NCBI RefSeq assembly: GCF_028858725.1
Contig: NC_084772.1
Coordinates: 21,863,548-21,927,547, forward strand
DNA length: 64,000 nt
Source of the DNA: Colius striatus
Lineage: Eukaryota > Chordata > Aves > Coliiformes > Coliidae
Reading direction: 5' to 3'
Shown here one piece after another: positions 1 through 11,142 of the stretch. The notes beneath the pieces are model-generated. The model had not been told where the DNA came from. It saw only the letters and a list, made by a program, of their open reading frames with translations, and did not search any database. Each line of letters opens with the position of its first letter. Position 1 is the first letter of the stretch. The position numbers were made by a program, and so were the translations under genes.

Positions 1-120
1 AAACAGTGGGAAGAAGTGGTAACAAAACTTCAAAGGGCTTTATCTCAGTTTGAGATAACACAAATCCCTTTGTAGCATCTACAGGGTAAGGTACAAAAGT
101 TGGTCTGAGCCAGCTTTAAA

Positions 121-245
121 AGACTCACAGAATCAGAGAGTGGTTTGGGTTGGGAGGGACTTTAAAGATCATCTAGTTCCAACCTCCTTGGCATGGGCCT
201 GGACACCTTGCACTAGACGAAGAGCACTTCATTGAAAAACCACAT
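121..245 (-). mobile_element. CR1 LINE 3' fragment
   Basis: Read on the plus strand this is the reverse complement of a CR1 3' end: an AGAATCA-like start, then GTTTGGGTTGGGAGGGAC, TTAAAGATCATCTAGTTCCA and the CATGGGCCTGGACACC block. The element therefore lies in minus orientation, with its 3' end near 121. It is 5' truncated, as most CR1 copies are, and has no coding capacity. Confidence 0.9.
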
Positions 246-666
246 GTTGCTGCTTGTTCGGTTTGCTTGTCTAAATTAAACTATGATTTTCCTCCAGGCA
301 CATATGATTAAAGTATGTCTGCTATGTGGTTACAACATCCAGTGACCAAGCTGCCTTGGTGGGGTGTAGAGGCTTATCAGGAGGAGGGAATGATAACCTG
401 GCAGGTTTTCTGCAGTGGGCTGACAGCTGGGCACAGCTGCCCACAGGAGCTCTCTGTATGGCTTTCAGTATGTATTTATAAAGTTGTCCACAGTCTGTTT
501 TGCTCATTGGATCCAGCATCATAACGTTTCATTCAGAATCTGACTGTGCTTAGAATTCCTCCCCCTCCCCTTGTTTATTTTAAGAGAGCCTCTGAGGTAT
601 TTCAGTGAACAAGTTATGGGGTGTCTTTTGCTATGGTGGCATGAGCTGGCCTTTGCTGTAGCCAGT

Positions 667-686
667 AGTGTAGCTGTAGCTACACT
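667..686. repeat. Short perfect inverted repeat
   Basis: Two 9-bp arms (AGTGTAGCT and AGCTACACT) are separated by GT, and three more pairs can form outside a short mismatch (663-665 with 689-691). It would form a small hairpin in the intron. No function is implied; it is too short for a microRNA precursor. Confidence 0.5.
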
Positions 687-3600
687 GCCTGTAGCTTTTA
701 TAGTGAAGAACCTTACTTTCACAGGACCACAGATCCTGGCTGCTCACTCCTTTGCTCACCAGTCGCTAGTGTTGCAACTCCAGCAAATGCCTCTGTGTCA
801 GGTGCAGGATCTGTAAAGCTGCCTGATGAGCAGCTTCTGTTCTTGAGGCTTTGATCCCTGAGAGAGACTCTGGACACTCAGTATGCTGGCAGGAAAAGTA
901 CAGGGGATGATGCCTAGTGGAAGCACGGCAGTTTGGTGCTATGGTAGCAATGGCATGAAGAGTTGTCAGCTGATGCTCAGCTGCTTGTTTCACAGGAGAG
1001 CCCCTAGGTCTGGCTGAGGTGAGGGAAAGGCCACACATTTAGTGTGGCGAGCTTGTTGCTGGGGTTGAAGGAGAAGACAGAAGTATTGAGAGTGACTGTT
1101 AACTTAGGGGGCTCTTAAGCTCTCTAAAAGCAGAATTCCTCAAATCTTTCATGCTTGCCTGTGTCTGACAGTGTAGTATAAGAACCAGGGGACATCAAAA
1201 GCTCCTAGAGACAGATGCAAAAGGGACAAACAGCGTTTCGTCACACCACGGGGGGCAGAGCAGGAGAACTCCTTGCCAAAGGTCGCTGTGGGTGCAAGAA
1301 GGTTAAATACATTCAGAGGAAGACCAGGCAAAAACATGGAAAAGCAATTTGCTGCTGGTTTCTAACTAACAAAACACAATGGGTTCAGGAGGACCCAAAA
1401 GCAGCTGAAAGTTGGGCCAATGCTTGCAGAAACTGTGTGCCTCATCTCGCCTCCTGTTCCAGTTGTGGTTGCTGCTTATTGCTGTTCAGGCTGAAGAGTC
1501 AGAAAAAAAGTGTCCAAGGTATTTAGCGTGGTGTCAGTGGCAGCGTGCTCCAGAGCACAGGCTCTGTGTGGTGGTCACAGTCACCTCCTCAGCCTGCTGT
1601 GTGAGATGGTGTCTGGGATGTGCTCCATGGGATGCTTCTGGTGTTGAAAGCGACCTCAGGAAAACACCAGCAAGCCAGGTTGCCACGGGTGTTACCTTGA
1701 AAGGGTATTTCATATTGCCCCTTCCAAGCCCTTTATCTCATTTGTGTTTTTCTGACATGAGAAAGATCAACTTGGGCTAAGGAAGGGAGATGAGTAAGGC
1801 AACATGGCCGACACAACACCCTGCCATGTGCACCCCTTGCTGACATAGTGGGACTTGTAAATGTAGATCAAGGCCTAATTTATTGGCAAAGCTACACTCT
1901 TTTTGTGTTACCCCACTGTAATCAGTCACAACGTGTAGCTGATTGGAACCAGGACTGTTTGTCTTGTTGAAAAGTTAGAGCTGTCTGATGAACTGTTGTA
2001 ATTTAGAGCTCTGAGTTGCTGTAACTGCAGCTGTCGGGGTTTCAGAAGGTTGTACGTCCCCCTTCATCCTGCAGAGTCACTGAAGCAGTGTCTAATTGTT
2101 ACCTTCTCTGGCCTTTGGTCACAGATTATTTGAACAGGATTGCTGAATTCCACAGAGCTGATCGCTGCCTTGGGGTGATTGTGTAATCTCAAAGAAGCCT
2201 CACTGCTAAAAGGTCGCCCAGTTCTGCTTTGTGATTCCTGCAGGCTAGGTGCAGCAGGTCAGCTCAAGAGCTGTGTGTTGCTTGAGGTGTAGATCAGTTT
2301 CAGCTTTGCTTAAGACATTCATCACGCAGGTTCTGCTGAGCTGTAGATGCACCAACACAGTGCAGGAGAGGTACAAAGACAGGATTGAATACGTGTTTGA
2401 GAGGCTGCCATCTCTTGTGCTCCAGGGAGCCCCCAAGTGCCTGGAATGAAGGGCAGTTATTTGGAATCTGAGAGTGCCTTATGCCAGTGGTGTAATTTTC
2501 TCCCACATCGAGGTCACTGGAGCAGCAGAATACTTTATTACTCCTGCTTGCAGCAGACTGGAAAAGCAAGTGTAGGCTATGGCTAGAGCAGGAAGGGCTG
2601 GCTGCACAGGCAGGTGTGAGTGCTGAGTGAGGAAGTGCAGGAAGGCAGATGTACCTCCCTGCCAGGCTCTCTGACGTCTGGTACTGCTCACACTTGTGTC
2701 CTCCCCACACCGGTGTTAAAATCTTAACTTGTGCACAACCTGTAACAGACTTATCTTCATAAACATTCTTATGATAGAGGAACAGGATTTACCTCCATTT
2801 TTACACAATTAGAAGAGCTGGAGATAAGTGATTCTTTAGTATCCAGAAGAATTCCATATTCAGTATTCTTCAGAGCAGCCATCACAGCTGTTTGTTGCCT
2901 CTGTACTCTTCTCTCTTTCTGCATTCAGTTCCTACACACTGTGATGTTTCTGAAACCAGAAGTCTGAGGGAGAAGGAGCAATGTCAGAGGTCTGCTCTGA
3001 CAGCTCCCTCCAGCTTTGTAGAGGTGTTTTCAAGGAACCCTGACAGCAAGCTCTAAGGGACGTATGGCTGATGAACACCATTTCTCTAGGTGGCTGCTTG
3101 TCCCTGTTTCTGGCTTGTGTGGTACTGGCACTCGGTTGTTGCACAGGAATACTCTTCCTTTTCCTGGTGTATTTCTCTAATGCTGGGCTTTAGGAATGAA
3201 AGCTTTTGCCTCCCTTCTCAATGTGAGGATCTTGTGTCTTGCCCAATCCAGCAGTCTAATTAGTCATAGAGCTTGGTGTTGCTTCTGAGCTGGTTTGTAG
3301 CTGGTGCTGGGTCTGGGGATGGGTGACCCAGGCTCTCCCCTCCTGCCATGCGTCTCCATTGTGCTCTCACAGCCTTTGTTGTGTGCCTCTGGTTCTGACT
3401 TGCTGCTGCTTTCTACTCACTCCATATCCCTTCTAAAGGCCAGGCAGATACCACCTGGCTGACAGAACACAGAAGATGCACTATAGGAGCTGACAGGGAG
3501 TGAGTCAAACTTTCTTTTGCTTGCCACTTTAGAGCATCAGAGACATTTGAAGTGAGCTTGGAGTGAATATGTAGTTGTGCAACTCCTTCCTACTGCTGCT

Positions 3601-4607
3601 CTTCTCTGGACCCAGTTTGGAGAATTGGATTCAAAGATCACATAGAAATGATGCTTCTGAGAGTGCTCACTGTAGCTGTGAGCACTGCAGAGCATGAGGA
3701 GGGCTGGGGTTTTCTACCTTCTTCAGTCTCCTGCCTAAGGCCAGAGCAGGCTGGCCTCCCTTCTGCACTGCCTGGGCCCAGGGCTCTGGAGGTGCCTGGT
3801 GCTGGTGCTGGCTGCTATTTGACTTTCAAATGACAGGGTTCTCCCTGTAAAACTGTTTTCTCTGCTTGGGGTGTTGGTCATATCCTTCCCAAACTGGTGC
3901 TTCAAGACTATTAATGTGGCTGTCAAGATGTACTTTATTTATTGTGTGTGCTAAAGGCTCCAGTGACAAGGAGATAACAGTTCTGTTGCTGTAGTTGGGG
4001 GAAACTTATGAGGGTGGGCACTTGGGCCCACCTCTCTGGCTCTTTGCTCTTGTCTGGCTCTTTGCAGAAAGGGACATTTCAGCCATTGTTTTCTCTGGAA
4101 GTGCTCTTTTTTTTTTTTTCCCCTCCCCACAGTTTGCAACACTTTCAGTTTTCATGTTTTGCTGCAGGAGCTGTATCTTGGGAAGTTTTGTGGCAGAGCA
4201 AATGACTTCCTGTATAAATATTCTGGTTTTACGTTAGCTGGGGTTTGACAAGGTAAGAGCTGTCTGGCTGCACTGGGGGCTGTCTAGACGAGGGAGTTCT
4301 TCCAGAAATATGATATGCCAAAATGTTCTGAAGTCTTTTCTTTTGGCTTGGATGTTGTGGTGAAGGGCAGATGTGCGTGGATAATAATTCTCATGGATTT
4401 AGCAAGTGCATAGAGAGGCTTCAGACCCAAAGATACAGAGAGCAGTAAACTTTAGTGCTCTTCTTGTGTAAGTGAAGATTGGATGCTGCTGAAAGCCAAT
4501 ATCCTTTGCATGTTCCCTGTTGCTGCAGGTGTTTGTTTGCCTTCTTAGGTTGGATGATGAGGAAGGCCAAGTTGTCTCTTTAAAGTTCAGTTTGGATATT
4601 TTCCCAC

Positions 4608-4808
4608 CTGAAATGAGATTTCTGGTGACACATCTCTTAAGAGTTCTTCTGTCAGGCTTGAAGTAAATGGCCAGTGTTTCATCCTCTAGTTTCTGTGGAT
4701 CTTTGCAGGCATACTTGTAAAACAGCTGAAAATGGGACGATTGTTCTGAGTAATGTGCATAGACAATATAGAGCCTCCTGCTACTGCAGCCAAGTCTGAG
4801 AGCATGGC
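4608..4808 (-). other. Exon-like block on the minus strand (unidentified)
   Basis: On the minus strand a pyrimidine-rich tract ending in CCCCTTAG precedes position 4808, and TTTCAG followed by GTGGGA closes the block at 4608. The 201 nt between are open in one frame, lie inside a longer 144-codon open frame (4399-4833) and keep phase, since 201 is divisible by three. The encoded peptide is ordinary in composition, with stretches such as YKYACKDPQKLEDETLAIYF and KPDRRTLKRCVTRNLIS, but I do not recognise the family. No partner exon was found nearby. It may be chance, an old gene fragment or a real antisense exon. Confidence 0.2.
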
Positions 4809-6606
4809 CTAAGGGGCACAGAAAGGATTTCAAGGCTGGCCTTGCTGCATCCTGTCCTCCCCGTGACTGTTAACTGCTGTGCATAGAGATGTGCATCCAG
4901 CTCTGTAGTGAGCTCCTCTGCAGCTGCCCCAGCAGATACACCTTTTCTCTTTTTTGTAGGATGGGTTCTCTGCTAGGCTGGTCCCTGACCTGACTCCCTC
5001 TGAGACTGAATGAACCTGAGGGATGGTGTGGGAGAAATGGCAGCAAGACCTGTAACCAGGCATGGAGGGAATAAGCAGAGCGTTGCTTGGTTTTACAGCT
5101 AAGGCAATCTAATAACTGACTGCTAACCAAACTGTGTCCTGAGCCTGCAGACTTTGCCCTTCATGGCTGCTGAGAAAACTCCACATACCTGGACAATAAA
5201 GGGATTTCTTCGGAATAAAGAGGTCTGATATGAGGATTGCAAAACTGGCACTGGGGTAAACAGCTGGACTGTTTGGTGTCCATGCTGAGTATGTTTGGTA
5301 TGAGGTGTGATAGCTCAGTGGGGATATCTGGACTTAAGGCAGCCAAACCGGCCAAGCTGAAGGAAGAGGGGCAGTGGCAGCTCTTCTGTGTCTGTGGGAA
5401 GGAAAAGGATATTGCAGCGAAAATCACATTTGTTGGTCCTTTGATCTGAAGTTTAGCCCAACACCTCTGCTCCAGCTTGTAGCTGTCAGAGGCATTGCAG
5501 GCAGCAAAGAACAAATCTCATCTTCTCAACCAGCACATTCAGTGCTTGTTGCTTGATGCTCTAGAAACCTGGGTTAGTCCCTATCTGTGCACCCCAAGGC
5601 CTGACCTCTTTATTGGCTTAACTGGATCAGCTGATAGTTTAAACCAAACTGTTTGTTCACATTCACACTGTAAAGAGGTTGTACTCTGCTGGCTTTGGGG
5701 TTAGCACTTTCCATTGCCAGGCTGTTCCTGCAATTATGGTATTGACAGTGCTAGAGAGGAGCCCAACCCATCAAGGGAAACAGAATTGCACCAGGGTGTT
5801 TTGTCTCTTCAATTGCTTGCTCTGGCTGCTGCCAACAGAAATGCCAGTGTCATGGCAGAGCATCCTGTGGATTTGGTACTTTAGTTGCTGTAACTTCTGA
5901 CTCTGAAATCAGGATATTGTGTCAGACAGTGGAATTGGTTTGTGATGCTTTTTCTCCTCTCCACTGTTTGTTGTGTGGCTGTACACTGGATCAAGTTCAG
6001 TGTTGTTTGGGTTACATTAGAGTTGCATCTTCTCATGCCAATGAGAGACATGATGCATTTCTCCTTTGTTCTCCTCCATTCCTCACTGCACAGCTATGTG
6101 CAAAGAGAAGTTGTCAGCCAAATACTCTTTTTCCTGGGATCTGAAGAAGAGGAATATCCTTTCCTCTGCTAGTGTCTGTAAAGGCAGTGTTGTGCTTTGC
6201 TAGCAGTTGAGTTGCTTTGGGAAAGTCCTTGAGGAAGTGATGCAGGAAAGGCTCCCCTGCAAGCAAGGGAGGCTGATTTGTGCAGTGAAGCCCATGGAAA
6301 GCTACATGAGACTATCCTTTGTTCTGTATTATTTTCTTGCCCAAGTCCATTATGGAATCAGAGGAGGGCCAGCTTGGCTGTGGGGACAAAGCTGTGCTTC
6401 CCTGGCTGTAGTGGGGATTCACCCATTTGCCAGGCTGTGCAGCACACAGTGTTGCCTGTGAATTCCTGAAAGAGAGGTTGGACAGTTGAATCTTTGGAAG
6501 ATTTTGTTGATGATTTTGGCTTGAGGCATCCATGATGAAGGGAAGAGGTTGGAAGGAAGGCTGCTGATGCTCTTAGTACCTTCTCACCTGAAGTCTTCTC
6601 TTTCAG

Positions 6607-6735
6607 CATCCTGGTGGAGAAGAGGTTTTGCTGGAACAAGCTGGTAGAGATGCCACAGAGAGCTTTGAAGATGTTGGGCATTCCACAGATGCCAGGGAAA
6701 TGCTCAAGCAGTACTACATAGGGGAGATCCACCCG
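6607..6735 (+). CDS. CYB5B: CYB5B exon: haem-binding core
   Basis: This exon has 43 whole codons, phase 0 at both ends. The acceptor is TTCTCTTTCAG and the donor is GTAAGG. It encodes [13 protein letters not shown], then [19 protein letters not shown] and the end [10 protein letters not shown]. Both haem-ligand histidines (codons 1 and 25 of the exon) are here, so this exon carries most of the functional core. Confidence 0.97.
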
Positions 6736-9700
6736 GTAAGGACCACCTGGCTGTGACAGCCTCCTTCAGACATGGGATGGGACTGTGTAAAAGTGTGACT
6801 CTCCTTTGTGTAACTCATTAAACACACACACCAGGATGTCTTGCAAAATGTGTAAATAGCTAAGGGGTTTAGGCATACAGGGTTTCTGTTGAGGAGAGAG
6901 GATCTCTGTTGAGGAAACAGAACTAAATTAGTCTTCTCTTTCTACCATTCAGAACAGACTTCTCCCTAAAGTTAAATCAGGGGCACTTAAATTCCCTCCT
7001 TAGCTTGTGGTACCACAACTTGCCCTTGCCTTGTAGAGTTCAGGAGGGTGAGATTGCAGGGGCAGACACAAACACCAGCCTCCTGCCTGCTGCAAAGAGG
7101 TGCCTTTGGGTGCTGAGGGAAGGACTCCTTTGAAAACTGAGTCCAGGCAATTACCTCTGTGATGAGGACTGTGTAGACAGAACAATTCCCCCCTGAAGGC
7201 TGCAGGTTTCTCTTGAAGTTGGTGCTTATCTTTTTTCTTCTTTTTCTCCCTTGACAGCATGACCGTAGAACGGAAGGTTCTCAGGTAAGCTGTTAGTGCC
7301 TCACTGTTCTGTTTGAATTTAATGCTGTGGAAGTGACATTCTGCTCACAAAATGAACAAAGAACTTGTCACACACTTTGTTTTTTTTCCCCCATTTATTT
7401 TTTTTTCCTGTGGCGTTTGTGGCTTTACATTTACACAACCTACAGTGATGAATAAATCTTCCAAGCAAATTACACCTTTGGCTTTGTTCTGAAGCTCAGC
7501 AGTCACCTCAGTGTGAAACTGGAAGTGGTTTTTGTGCCCTCTCTCCCCTGACATCAGCAATGTTATTTCCACACCTTGAGCCACAGGGTGTTTTTTTGCC
7601 TTAGTTGCCACGTCCTGACCACTGGACTGTCAGTGTTCCTCTCAAGCCAGGAGACAGGCACAGCCACTGTGGGGTTGGCTGTAAAACAAGAATTCTCTGT
7701 TAACTGCCCTAGTAATCACAGGTGTTGCTTAAAACGCAGGTACTCCTGGATTAGAACAGGGCACAGTGTTCCAAAACTGCCTTTGAAATGGGATGGGGAG
7801 AGGGAACTGGTAATAAATAGAATCCCTTCTGAGAGGTAAACATGTGCCTTGCAGCCCACTTCTGCCCTGGCTTGGCTCGGAGCAGGCTCGGCTCTGCCTC
7901 AGTAGCGGTTGCCCAACGCAGAGCTGCACGCTGAGAGCAGGAATCCAGAGGGAAACTCAACAGAGAGGGCGGCCACTGAAGCCCTTGGGGCTGTTTGCTG
8001 GCTGGAGTCAGCCATAGAAAGAATAACTTGGGCTGGCTAAAGCCTGTGCTTGGTTGTGACACGGGACTGCGTGGTTACGCACGTATTCACCTTGAAATGT
8101 AACGCTTGGATCATCTCCGTTTCCTAACCAGCGAGACACGGCTGCAGTGTGCATGGCAGTCAGGAGGCACTGAGGAGCTCCCTTGGATAGGAGTTAAATA
8201 TTCCTTTTCAAATATTTTTATCTTCTGAGGACAAAGTCCAGTGAGTTACACGCAGCTAAAGGTCTTCCTTCAGCATACAGCTGTTGGAAAAGCCAGGCCC
8301 AAGTAGAGTTTAAAAATAGCAGGAAGAGGGAGAAGTCAGCAAAGTAAAGGAAAGAGGGGTGAAGCACACGTGCAAAAAGATAACAGTTGCAGCATGTGCT
8401 CTTGTGATGCAGCTCAGAGGTGGCTCCCCACAGCTAAGTGCTGGTGTTTAGCATCCACTGGATGCATTATGGCAGAAATGAGCACTGTGGCTCTTGAGAA
8501 ATGGAGCTAGTTCTGGTTAGGGTGGGTGGGAAAGGTGGTTTTTGGTTGGGAAGCATTGGCTAAACTAGTGAGCAGCAGCAGCAGCCAGGGAGGAAGAGGC
8601 TGTGGAAGTTGATAAAAGCCTGAATGAGAATTTCATCTGACTGGGAGAAATATCAAAACTCTCAGAGTTTTATGAAAGGAGAAGTAGAAATGTTTGGGAG
8701 CAGATTGTGTGGAAGGGAGGAGTTGAAGAGAGCATTGTGGTTGTGTGCCTCAGCAGCCAGGAAACAGGATAGTGACCAGGGACACGGGCAGGGGCTTGGA
8801 CAGGCCCAGGACTGTGTCGGGCTGCTGGGCAGCCACCATGGCACGTAACAGAGACAGAATGGCTTGCAAGGTGGTGAGTGAGAGCTTGTTTTGAGAGAGG
8901 TACAAGTTCCAGGGTGAGGGACAGGGCTGATGGAAAAAATGCAGAGGTGAGGATGGAGCCTGACATCCCCTGGAACACCCATACTCACACAGAGGATGTG
9001 GAGGGGAGGGTTATTTTTCCCACGCGTTTGTGATCAGGTGTTGGGTCGTGTAGTCTTCTCAGCATGTTTCATGTTTCTTTTTCCCTCTGCTAACTCCATC
9101 TTTCCTCCTTCAGAATCCGAGTACGACATCCTCAGGCCAAGCAAGGTATGCTATCCTCTTAAAATAAGAGTAAGAAAGGGTGGGGTTAGGGCTCTGTCTG
9201 TAGACCTGCATATTAACACTGCTGGGCAGGAAGAATGCCCAGGGATGTTACTGCACTGTCCTTCCAGCAAGGAGATGCTCCAAAATAAGCCCTCACTGGA
9301 TGTGAGGACACAGCCAGTGGCACCAAGTCTCCTGTCCACACTGGGCAGAACTGGCATCCAGGTGGTTTGCAGCTTGAACTCTCTGGCCTGTGTGTTCATG
9401 TTGCCTGACAGTGGCTGTGGCCCCTTTGCACTGCAGGGATCCTTTGGGTGGTTGCTGCAGGCCGGGGCGTGATGCAACACAATGAGGTGTGGGGGTTTTT
9501 GGAGGATCTTTCTTGTGAGCTGCCCCTTTTTAGCTGAAAATCCTTACAGCCAGCACTTTCATGGTTGATGCAGCACTTTTTTTTTTGCTAAGGAGGCTGC
9601 TGAAGGTGAGCCTGTGGCCTCTGGTTTATGAGTGAGGGAGATTTATTGTGGCATAGCTGCAGCAGTTTCCACCCTTGACTCAACTCAGCTGTTTGTAGAG

Positions 9701-10123
9701 CACAAATTACCGTCTGACTTATTTAAGGAAAAAAAAAACCCAGCAACACAAAACCCCAAATTGGTTTCTGTATGTGCCAGCCTGGAAACTTCAGCTGCTA
9801 TTTTATAAGCCACCAAGCCACGCTTGCAGGCACAGAGGCCTCTGGCAGGGGCTGGGCAGAGCACTGAGCATGGGGACTGCCTGTGAGCTGATGGGAGACA
9901 GGGCCTGAGAGCTTCTTGGGTGAAAAAGACAAGTAGTAACTGCTGAGCATCTTGGATGAATTGTTCCTCAAGACTTTCCCCTGTTCCGTGTGGTGTGGAT
10001 TTATTTTTGTGTTTTTTCTTTTCTCCCCATAGTTTCTGGTCAACGTGGCTAATCCCCATCTTTGGAGCACTGGTCCTAGGCTTAATGTATCGCTATTACA
10101 TGTTGGATGGGAGAACATCTTGA
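6607..10123 (+). CDS. CYB5B: Cytochrome b5 type B, C-terminal part (4 exons)
   Basis: CYB5B is the outer-mitochondrial-membrane form of cytochrome b5, a tail-anchored haem protein that passes single electrons, for example to desaturases and the amidoxime-reducing system. Four exons join into 92 codons and a stop: 6607-6735, 7258-7284, 9114-9145 and 10033-10123, all with GT-AG introns and compatible phases. The first begins with the HPGG haem motif; the second haem ligand is the His 24 residues later in FEDVGHS, the normal cytochrome b5 spacing. A short polar linker follows, then a C-terminal membrane helix starting [19 protein letters not shown] and the tail [10 protein letters not shown]. 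The basic tail fits mitochondrial rather than ER targeting. Roughly 55-60 N-terminal residues are encoded upstream of the window. Nothing suggests a pseudogene. Confidence 0.96.
6736..7257 (+). other. CYB5B: CYB5B intron between core and linker exons
   Basis: This 522-nt intron starts GTAAGG and ends in a long pyrimidine tract (TTTTTTCTTCTTTTTCTCCCTTGACAG region). I see no repeats or other genes in it. Confidence 0.9.
7258..7284 (+). CDS. CYB5B: CYB5B microexon (linker)
   Basis: A 27-nt exon encodes HDRRTEGSQ, in phase 0 at both ends. The acceptor is CCTTGACAG and the donor GTAAGC. It forms part of the flexible linker between the haem domain and the membrane anchor. Because it is symmetric, skipping it would shorten the linker by nine residues without changing frame. 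Confidence 0.9.
7285..9113 (+). other. CYB5B: CYB5B intron between the two microexons
   Basis: This 1.8-kb intron starts GTAAGC and ends TTTCCTCCTTCAG. I see no recognisable repeat or gene; the open frames on both strands are short. Confidence 0.9.
9114..9145 (+). CDS. CYB5B: CYB5B microexon (linker, Ser/Thr-rich)
   Basis: A 32-nt exon encodes [10 protein letters not shown] plus two bases of a Ser codon completed by the next exon. The acceptor is CCTCCTTCAG and the donor GTATGC. It is placed by frame: only this segment connects the preceding microexon in phase 0 to the membrane-anchor exon in phase 2. The composition is polar and disordered, as expected of the linker. Confidence 0.88.
9146..10032 (+). 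other. CYB5B: CYB5B last intron
   Basis: This 887-nt intron runs from GTATGC to the acceptor TTTTCTCCCCATAG. I see no repeat or gene other than short T and A runs. Confidence 0.9.
10033..10123 (+). CDS. CYB5B: CYB5B last coding exon: tail anchor and stop
   Basis: The first base completes a Ser codon, then 29 codons follow ending in TGA at 10121-10123. They encode a hydrophobic helix of about 18-20 residues ([15 protein letters not shown]) followed by [10 protein letters not shown]. This is the C-terminal tail anchor that is inserted after translation into the outer mitochondrial membrane, leaving the haem domain in the cytosol. Confidence 0.96.
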
Positions 10124-10908
10124 ACTGCCCTTGCTGGGACCTCAGGAAGCCCGAAAGAGAGGGTGTGAGAGCGAGTGTGTGCATGCAACACGCGGGGTTC
10201 AGCTTCCCTTAACCTTTCCTGCCTTGCTTTTAGCGTTGAGTCTATCTGTGCTGTTGATACCCATGGGACCAAACTACTACCAGGCTCTCTCTGTCCTACC
10301 TCTGGGACCCCTGGCCCTGTTGTGCTTTCCCCTGGGATTCCCTTTGGGGGGTGTGTGTCTCCCTGGCGTGTGCGTGCTCCCGCGCGCTCTCTCTGCTCTA
10401 AACCACGGGCAATCCTTTTCTTTCGATGCCTTTTTGTGGAGCCAGACAACGTGAAACAGCTGCTCGTGAGCCCGTGGCTTTGCCTCAGCCCTTCACGTAG
10501 CACTGTCAGAAGTAAACTGCGGGTTGTGTGCAGCCCTGGCCGGAGCCTGGGCTCCCTGGTCCCTCTCCCAGCGCTCGCTGGGGCAGCAGGAGGCTGTAGC
10601 TTTGCTGCCTCTTCCTGCACGTGTCTGTTTGTAACGGTTAGACAAATACAAGGGTTTTAAAAGGATTCTGTTCACTTTGTAACATTTGTACTTGTCCCTT
10701 TGAAATGGATATTCTGTGAAACAATTTGTACCTTGAATCCCGGTTTGTTTGGCTGCTTTGTGCTGTCTGTGGCAGTGCCAGAAGCGGGAACTGGCTCTGG
10801 GCTTCTCCAAATGCAGTTTTCTTTCTGCCTGAGGTCTTGGTCCAACATGTGTATTGGAAACAAAACTCATTCTTACTGTGAATGTGCACCAGATGGGGAG
10901 AAAACCCA

Positions 10909-10914
10909 AATAAA
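10909..10914 (+). promoter_or_regulatory. CYB5B: Polyadenylation signal AATAAA (proximal)
   Basis: A canonical AATAAA sits about 790 nt after the CYB5B stop, followed by a U-rich CTCTTCTCTTT stretch. Use of this site would give the shorter 3' UTR. Confidence 0.6.
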
Positions 10915-11136
10915 TCCAGTCTCTTCTCTTTAAATGCAAAGGAGAAAGAAATCCCTTTGGAATTTGTGCATAATGGTTTGTTTTTCTTGGAAGACAGGAG
11001 GATATTGCTCTCTCCTATTGCTGTGTTCAGTGCAGTCGGCCTCCTGCAGTGCAGAGCCAGCCTAAGGTGTGCTCCACTGAGCCATGGATCTTTCTGACTC
11101 TCCTGGCACATTGGTCTGTGGCTTTGGGATCTGCTA

Positions 11137-11142
11137 AATAAA
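11137..11142 (+). promoter_or_regulatory. CYB5B: Polyadenylation signal AATAAA (distal)
   Basis: A second canonical AATAAA lies about 1.0 kb after the stop. It is followed by CTGTCATCAGCT, where cleavage could occur. Confidence 0.6.

Larger units (their letters stand above)
1..6606 (+). other. CYB5B: CYB5B intron 1 (3' part)
   Basis: This stretch precedes the first visible CYB5B exon and ends in a pyrimidine-rich tract and AG at 6605-6606. I searched it for the expected first coding exon (N-terminus and first half of the cytochrome b5 fold) and found nothing like it, so exon 1 should lie to the left of the window and intron 1 is longer than 6.6 kb. Contents are a CR1 fragment near the left edge, a short inverted repeat at 667-686, a poly-T run near 4107-4120 and one exon-like block on the minus strand (4608-4808). 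The other open frames here are short and unconvincing. Confidence 0.75.

Noticed and set aside
6358-6732. Minus-strand 124-codon frame over the CYB5B haem exon
   Set aside because: It is the antisense shadow of the real exon at 6607-6735.
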